Positions 18,979-23,340 of a stretch of 23,340 nt of DNA are shown piece after piece; positions within the stretch are counted from its first letter, which is position 1; every line of letters starts with the position of its first letter. The position numbers were made by a program, and so were the translations under genes. Origin of the DNA: a virus; the IMG/VR virus record IMGVR_UViG_3300001680_000222, positions 1 through 23,340 of that record; one strand, 5' to 3'. The notes below the pieces were generated by a model that ran no database searches, was not told where the DNA came from, and saw nothing but the letters and a program-made list of their open reading frames with translations.

Positions 18979-20265
18979 ATGCCAAGATTAAGTCTCTGGA
19001 AAGGCAATAGAGCTACAAACGACTACAAATTTTTAGATAAAACTATATCTGAAATGTACACTGTTGGCGGGCTTGATATACTAGTACATAAGTATCTAGG
19101 TCCTGTTTCTACAGGTGATGCTACTGTTCCTAATACAGATGAAAACTTCGATGCTACTCAACCCGGCGGTACTGACCCAGATGTCACCTCAATTGAAGAT
19201 TTATTCTTATTAGAAAACCGAGATAGAAATTACGACCCAGACATCTATCAGATACGCGGCGTGTATAATGTACAAGATATCGACTTTGATTTAAGTCAAT
19301 TTGGTCTATTCTTACAGCAGGATACATTATTCATTACATTCCATTATAACAACATGATCGATACCTTTACACGTAAGATTATGTCAGGTGATGTTATAGA
19401 AGTACCTAACTTAAGAGATTATCATCCGTTAGATGAATCGATATCGACTTCACTGCCAAAATTATATGTAGTGCAAGATGCCGCTTATGCTAGTGAGGGA
19501 TTTAGTCAAACTTGGCGTCCGCACTTATGGCGTATCAAAGCAACACCATTAGTAGGAAGTCAAGAATACAAAGGTATACTAGACGGCTTTGCTAATCCAT
19601 TAGACAATTATGTTGATATATGTGTTACTGCTAACAGCACAAATGTAACAGTAGATGATGCTACAGATTGCACAGTTGATGCATTTACCGGTGGTACGTT
19701 AAACGACTTACTAACTACACACAACAAAGACTTAGAAATTAATGATGCTGTTCTTGCGCAAGCAGTTGCTGAATTGCCATTTAGTGGGTATGATGTTAGC
19801 AAGTTCTACATCGAAGCACAAGACGAATACACTAGCAAACCATTAGACGGTACAGGCTTATCAACAGATAGTACTGTACTCACTACTGATTTAAACACAG
19901 TTACAACAGATAGAACTAAAGAAAGTCCGAAGGCAACCGGTTGGCTTAAAGGATACTTAACAGGAGAAGGTGTTCCGCCTAACGGATTGCCAGTTACTCC
20001 AGGAACAGTATTTCCGCCCGATGCAGTAGAGGGAGAATATGTATTGCGCTTAGACTATTTCCCTAACAGATTATTTAGATACAACGGCAATCGCTGGATT
20101 AAAATAGAAGATGGTGTAAGAACTGATCTTAGCTTATCTTCGGAAAATAGAACGCAACGTAACGAATTTGTTAATGATGATTCTACATTCGAAACAGAAG
20201 ATAGAGGAGATATCCCTACACTGCAAGGACTATCTGATTTACTTAGACCATCGGCGGATAACTAA
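18979..20265 (+). CDS. 14: Neck protein gp14
   Basis: A 428-residue protein that I assign to the T4 gp14 neck family (256 aa in T4). Supporting segments: ISEMYTVGGLDILVHKY near the N-terminus (T4 has ESIQMRGVECYYVPREY), then DLFLLENRDRNYDPDIYQIRGVYNVQDIDFDLSQFGLFLQQDTLFITF (T4: DLIFGED.....[26 protein letters not shown]), SGDVIEVPNLRDYHPLDE and the PHLWRIKATP strand. The C-terminal ~200 residues are an extension with a repeated Asp/Thr-rich stretch, LFRYNGNRWIKIED and a polar end. Its stop shares a base with the next ATG (TAATG). Remote similarity, but the neighbours gp15 and gp13 agree. Confidence 0.8.
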   Translation: MPRLSLWKGNRATNDYKFLDKTISEMYTVGGLDILVHKYLGPVSTGDATVPNTDENFDATQPGGTDPDVTSIEDLFLLENRDRNYDPDIYQIRGVYNVQDIDFDLSQFGLFLQQDTLFITFHYNNMIDTFTRKIMSGDVIEVPNLRDYHPLDESISTSLPKLYVVQDAAYASEGFSQTWRPHLWRIKATPLVGSQEYKGILDGFANPLDNYVDICVTANSTNVTVDDATDCTVDAFTGGTLNDLLTTHNKDLEINDAVLAQAVAELPFSGYDVSKFYIEAQDEYTSKPLDGTGLSTDSTVLTTDLNTVTTDRTKESPKATGWLKGYLTGEGVPPNGLPVTPGTVFPPDAVEGEYVLRLDYFPNRLFRYNGNRWIKIEDGVRTDLSLSSENRTQRNEFVNDDSTFETEDRGDIPTLQGLSDLLRPSADN

Positions 20266-20678
20266 TGGCTATAGGAGATCTACAAGACGGTGGTATGTTT
20301 GCTGGTAACAACGGCACTAACAACTTAATAATATCATTAGGGAACGTAAGCACAAGCAGAGTTAGATGGGACGAATCATTTGCGTCCGCAACCGAATATA
20401 GAAACAATATCGAAAACGACTGGGTACTACCTACATCGTTAGAATTACAATTTATATTCCGTAATGTTTTTAATTTTTTAAATACCGATACTGCTTCGTT
20501 TAATAGTCAAGTTAAAAGCTATCATTATTGGTCGTCGGATGTTATTAACGTTGTTAGCGGAACATTAGGACCAATTGAACATGCTGTTGTTGTATCTGGG
20601 TTACACTCATCAGATCATTTAATAAACAGCGACGACAAAGAAACAGTTAATTATGTAAGGGCAATAAGAAGATTATAA
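20265..20678 (+). CDS. Lcl/DUF1566-like (C-type-lectin-type) protein
   Basis: A 137-residue protein with the pattern of the Lcl C-terminal / DUF1566 domain: DWVLPTSLELQFIFRNVF, then YHYWSSDV, a strand region AVVVSGLH, and a closing YVRAIRRL. This fold is C-type-lectin-like and often binds carbohydrates or proteins at cell or virion surfaces. No signal peptide, as expected for a virion protein. It is placed between neck gp14 and sheath terminator gp15 with no spacing, so it is probably a small decoration or whisker-like part at the neck or upper tail. Function is inferred from fold and context only. Confidence 0.65.
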   Translation: MAIGDLQDGGMFAGNNGTNNLIISLGNVSTSRVRWDESFASATEYRNNIENDWVLPTSLELQFIFRNVFNFLNTDTASFNSQVKSYHYWSSDVINVVSGTLGPIEHAVVVSGLHSSDHLINSDDKETVNYVRAIRRL

Positions 20679-20679
20679 T

Positions 20680-22074
20680 ATGGCACTAAATCAATTCCAT
20701 TACGACGAACAAATAAGACGATTCTTATTACAGTTCACTAGAATGTTTAGCAATTTCCAAGTTGAGTATGGTCGCGATGACGACGGTAATATTACGTTAC
20801 TAAGAGTGCCAATACGCTACGGTGATTCATCTAGACAAGTACAAAACATATTACAGAATAACTCTGCAACTAATATGCCATCAGCACCGCTAATGTCGTT
20901 TTATATTAGCGGGTTAGAATATGCTAGAGATAGAGTGCAAGAACCACAGTTCGTAGGCAAGGTACAAGTAAGACAAAGGGAATACAACGAAACCACTGAA
21001 ACTTACGATACTACTCAAGGCAATGCATTTACAGTAGAGAGAAGAATGCCTTCTCCGTACAACTTAAACTTATCGCTTGACATATGGACAACTAACACTA
21101 ATCAAAAACTACAGCTAATTGAACAAATCGCTCCGTTATTTAACCCGTCGTTAGAAATACAAAGCACAGACAACTACTTAGATTGGACAAGTCTTAGCGT
21201 AGTAGAACTAAACAATCTTACATGGAGTTCTAGGAGTATTCCGATAGGTACAGACAATCCTATTGATGTTGCTACTATGGAGTTCACTACGCCTATATGG
21301 CTTAGCTTACCTGCTAAAGTCCTTAAAATGGGCGTTATACACAAGATTATCGCCGGTATACACAATGATAACTTAGATGCATTTGATGCATTAAACAGCG
21401 ATGACTTGTTACTCGGCACTAGAATGAAAATCACACCGCACGGATATCAACTATTGCTAATAGGTAATCAATTGCAGTTATTAGATCAAAATGCTGTTGA
21501 AGATATTAAAGATAGTTCATTTGATCCTATTAGTTTTCAAGACAGTATATTAATATGGCATGCTATTACAGAAGAGTATGGTGTAGTTGAGAACGGGATC
21601 AGTCAAATTAGACTAGATAACGGCATTAACAACGCTGAAATTATAGGCACTATAACGTTCCATCCAACTGATGATAACATTATGTTGTTTACTATTGATC
21701 CCGACACTTTACCGGAAAATACACTACCTGCAGTCGATGCTATTGTTAATCCTTTGCGTAGTGGTCCAGGTGTATTGTCAGGAAAAACTACATTCCCTAT
21801 TGCTAGTCCAGGACAACGTTACTTACTAACAGAAGGCACAGGATCAAGTACTCCGGACTTTGCTAATGCATGGGGAGACTTAACAGCAAACGTAAATGAC
21901 ATCATTGAATACAATGGTAGTAACTGGAATGTTATATTTGATGCTAATACTTCAAGTATTGTAGAACATGTTACGAATATAACAACTGCTATACAATACA
22001 GATGGACAGGAACAGAATGGTTACGCTCATACGAAGGATTATATGAAGGCGGTAATTGGAGTCTTGTTCTTTGA
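20680..22074 (+). CDS. 15: Tail sheath terminator (proximal tail stabilisation) gp15
   Basis: A 464-residue protein matching T4 gp15 (272 aa), which forms the ring at the top of the tail and joins it to the neck. The first ~215 residues fit: FHYDEQIRRFLLQFTRMFSNFQVEYGRDDDGN..LLRVPIRYGD, MPSAPLMSFYISGLEYARDR, MPSPYNLNLSLDIWTTNTNQKLQLIEQIAPLFNPSLEI and WSSRSIPIGTDNPIDVATMEFTTPIWL. The remaining ~250 residues are an extension absent from T4, with beta-rich parts and two aromatic modules (IEYNGSNWNVIFD and YRWTGTEWLRSYEG) like those in gp14 and gp18. It ends in a TTGA overlap with the Nudix start. Confidence 0.88.
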   Translation: MALNQFHYDEQIRRFLLQFTRMFSNFQVEYGRDDDGNITLLRVPIRYGDSSRQVQNILQNNSATNMPSAPLMSFYISGLEYARDRVQEPQFVGKVQVRQREYNETTETYDTTQGNAFTVERRMPSPYNLNLSLDIWTTNTNQKLQLIEQIAPLFNPSLEIQSTDNYLDWTSLSVVELNNLTWSSRSIPIGTDNPIDVATMEFTTPIWLSLPAKVLKMGVIHKIIAGIHNDNLDAFDALNSDDLLLGTRMKITPHGYQLLLIGNQLQLLDQNAVEDIKDSSFDPISFQDSILIWHAITEEYGVVENGISQIRLDNGINNAEIIGTITFHPTDDNIMLFTIDPDTLPENTLPAVDAIVNPLRSGPGVLSGKTTFPIASPGQRYLLTEGTGSSTPDFANAWGDLTANVNDIIEYNGSNWNVIFDANTSSIVEHVTNITTAIQYRWTGTEWLRSYEGLYEGGNWSLVL

Positions 22075-22502
22075 ATACGCCACAAGCGTGTGGTGTATGG
22101 TTCTTTGCTAAAGATACACAACGTTACCTTTACTTACTAAGAAACGATAAAAAGCATCAGGATTGTTGGGGATTGCCAGGTGGTAAAGTAGAGCGCGGGG
22201 AAAGTCTATTTGATGCAATCGAAAGAGAATGTACAGAAGAGATGGGTAGGATGCCCGAGCACACCAAACTAATACCTATTGAGAAATTCACAGGCACTAA
22301 CGATAGCTTCTATTATCATACATTCTTCTGCTTACTGAACAAAGAATTCACGCCAAATTTAAACAATGAACATCACGGGTATGCTTGGATCAACAAGGGT
22401 ATAATTCCTAAGCCTTTACACCCAGGATTATGGGCTACATTAAAGATTGAAGAAATATATCAAAGGATTAAGACTGTAGAAGAAATTTATACATCAGCAT
22501 AA
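22071..22502 (+). CDS. Nudix hydrolase
   Basis: A protein of about 143 residues with an intact Nudix box: GGKVERGESLFDAIERECTEEMG (Gx5Ex7REx2EEx2G, all catalytic Glu present). Such enzymes hydrolyse nucleoside diphosphate derivatives (oxidised nucleotides, NADH, ADP-ribose, RNA caps). The frame has no ATG at its beginning. I chose the TTG at 22071, whose codon overlaps the gp15 stop as TTGA and has GGAG 9 nt upstream; another TTG at 22056 is also possible. The 3' end overlaps the convergent gene by 16 nt. Being at the end of a late structural operon is odd for a metabolic enzyme. Substrate unknown. Confidence 0.9.
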   Translation: MNTPQACGVWFFAKDTQRYLYLLRNDKKHQDCWGLPGGKVERGESLFDAIERECTEEMGRMPEHTKLIPIEKFTGTNDSFYYHTFFCLLNKEFTPNLNNEHHGYAWINKGIIPKPLHPGLWATLKIEEIYQRIKTVEEIYTSA

Positions 22503-23161
22503 GATACATACTCTGGTATATCTATTGTTCGCATATTAGGCAAGTGTTTCCAGAGTTCCGGTGAAGTTCCAAATTTTATAACATGATAGAATTTTACACT
22601 AGAATATGCTTTCATAACAGCATTAGCACCGTACACCATCTTTTCTTGATATGTGCCATCTTTTGTATATTGGTCATATCCAAATAAAAATATCTCTTCG
22701 TGTCCGTCAAAACACGCTAACCATAAAGCAGTTGCATGGGGTAGCATTTTGACACTGTGCGGTACCAGATAAAACATATCAGGGTTTGCAATACAATGCT
22801 GTGCAGTTGTGTAGACTATGTTATCTTTATAATATTCAGATTCTATGACTTCGTCTAATGCTTCTTGTCCTTTAGCAACAAGAAAATCACATTTCATTTT
22901 TTTGTGCATGTCCTGTACACCGTAGACTTGCATGCTCTTACTACCAAGTAGTCCGCCTTTGTGTCCTTCTAACGCGGCGAGTAGAAAGTTTTGTATGCTT
23001 ACTCCGTTTGCAATACACGTGGCCCTATTACTAACATGTTTATTAGTAATAGGGTTATCAACCCATTCACGAATTTGTTCTTTTTTACCTTGCTTATAAA
23101 CAGTATTAGTAATGACAAACTCACCAGTATAATCTTCTCTATATCGTTGTGGTACTTGCAC
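22487..23161 (-). CDS. DUF115-like / glycosyltransferase-fold-like protein, unknown function
   Basis: A 224-residue protein starting with GTG at 23161, which overlaps the stop of the upstream gene (TAGTG). The first half has a pattern seen in MptE/DUF115-type and GT42-like proteins: VSNRATCIANGVSIQNFLLAAL (a nucleotide-binding-type GNG-like loop) followed by SMQVYGVQDMHKKMKCDFLVAK. Further on, LACFDGHEEIFLFGYDQY fits the second half of that fold. In phages such genes are often near fibre genes and may act in glycan synthesis or virion modification. The match is only a pattern by eye; an unrelated family is possible. Convergent with the Nudix gene. Confidence 0.6.
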   Translation of the reverse strand: MQVPQRYREDYTGEFVITNTVYKQGKKEQIREWVDNPITNKHVSNRATCIANGVSIQNFLLAALEGHKGGLLGSKSMQVYGVQDMHKKMKCDFLVAKGQEALDEVIESEYYKDNIVYTTAQHCIANPDMFYLVPHSVKMLPHATALWLACFDGHEEIFLFGYDQYTKDGTYQEKMVYGANAVMKAYSSVKFYHVIKFGTSPELWKHLPNMRTIDIPEYVSYADV

Positions 23162-23340
23162 TATCTAATACCCACTGCTACTTCAATCATTTCTTCTCCT
23201 TCTGTATTCTTCGATACTAACGATTTACCAATAATTGAGCCCGCCGGTGGATCTTTCTCTTCGTTCCATGCCATTGCTACACCCGGAGTATCACTTGATA
23301 TTATTAAGTCACCTTTATGTGTAACACCTGTTACTCTACA
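23161..23340 (-). CDS. C-terminus of a probable tail fibre or other structural protein (cut by window edge)
   Basis: An open frame from the right edge to the TAG at 23161-23163, giving the last 59 residues of a larger protein. The sequence includes SSDTPGVAMAW, PPAGSIIGKSLVSKN and ends EEMIEVAVGIR. The 'PGVAM...GxIIGKxL...IEVxVG' pattern is typical of C-terminal domains in phage fibre or adhesin proteins, including self-cleaving chaperone-type ends. It is translationally coupled to the DUF115-like gene. Only a family guess is possible from this fragment. Confidence 0.6.
   Translation of the reverse strand, partial: CRVTGVTHKGDLIISSDTPGVAMAWNEEKDPPAGSIIGKSLVSKNTEGEEMIEVAVGIR

Noticed and set aside
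1-23340. tRNA genes, CRISPR arrays, insertion sequences, integrase or attachment sites
   Set aside because: None could be seen. Repeats present are short coding duplications, and the gene set is that of a lytic T4-like phage.

Overview
The window is part of the structural and packaging region of an AT-rich, T4-like contractile-tailed phage (Caudoviricetes). It is probably marine, judging by family resemblance to cyanophage- and pelagiphage-type T4-likes. Genes recognisable from T4 are the large terminase (gp17, N-terminal piece only), small terminase (gp16), head-completion protein gp4, tail tube gp19, tail sheath gp18, neck proteins gp13 and gp14, sheath terminator gp15 and a DexA-like exonuclease. 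T4-type late promoters (TATAAATA and close variants) precede many transcription units. Consensus sigma70-type elements and strong Shine-Dalgarno sites point to a proteobacterial-type host, but the sequence does not identify the host.

Layout, left to right. 1-9586 (minus strand): gp17, radical SAM/SPASM enzyme, phosphoribosyltransferase-like protein, YspA-type SLOG protein with its own consensus sigma70 promoter, then a tight cluster of six small or acidic genes (2598-6195), then gp16, gp4, a small conserved protein, a tail-tube-fold protein and gp19. 9691-11378: an accessory island between gp19 and gp18, with two HNH nucleases, a 73-aa membrane protein behind a long structured leader, two minus-strand membrane micropeptides and two hairpin terminators. 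11422-18864 (mostly minus): a very large gp18, a plus-strand zinc-ribbon gene, DexA, a very basic protein, a Fe/Mn superoxide dismutase homologue, gp13 and a conserved unknown. 18979-22502 (plus): gp14, an Lcl/DUF1566-like protein, gp15 and a Nudix hydrolase. 22487-23340 (minus): a DUF115-like protein and the C-terminus of a probable fibre protein.

The most interesting element is the 2598-6195 cluster. Four consecutive genes begin with the same 11-residue leader (MNLQESI+xDL, where + is K or R), followed by [LI]xE motifs. This resembles the capsid-targeting sequences and gp21 protease sites of T4 internal head proteins. Similar, weaker LxE-bearing N-termini occur on the basic protein, the SOD homologue and the PRTase. 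I infer a set of proteins packaged in the capsid, some perhaps enzymes delivered with the DNA.

The second highlight is regulatory. The zinc-ribbon gene has a 12-bp perfect inverted repeat that would hide its ribosome-binding site in read-through or early RNA, with a late promoter inside the loop, the same design as T4 genes e, soc and 49. Several late promoters lie only 5-6 nt from an ATG, predicting leaderless late mRNAs.
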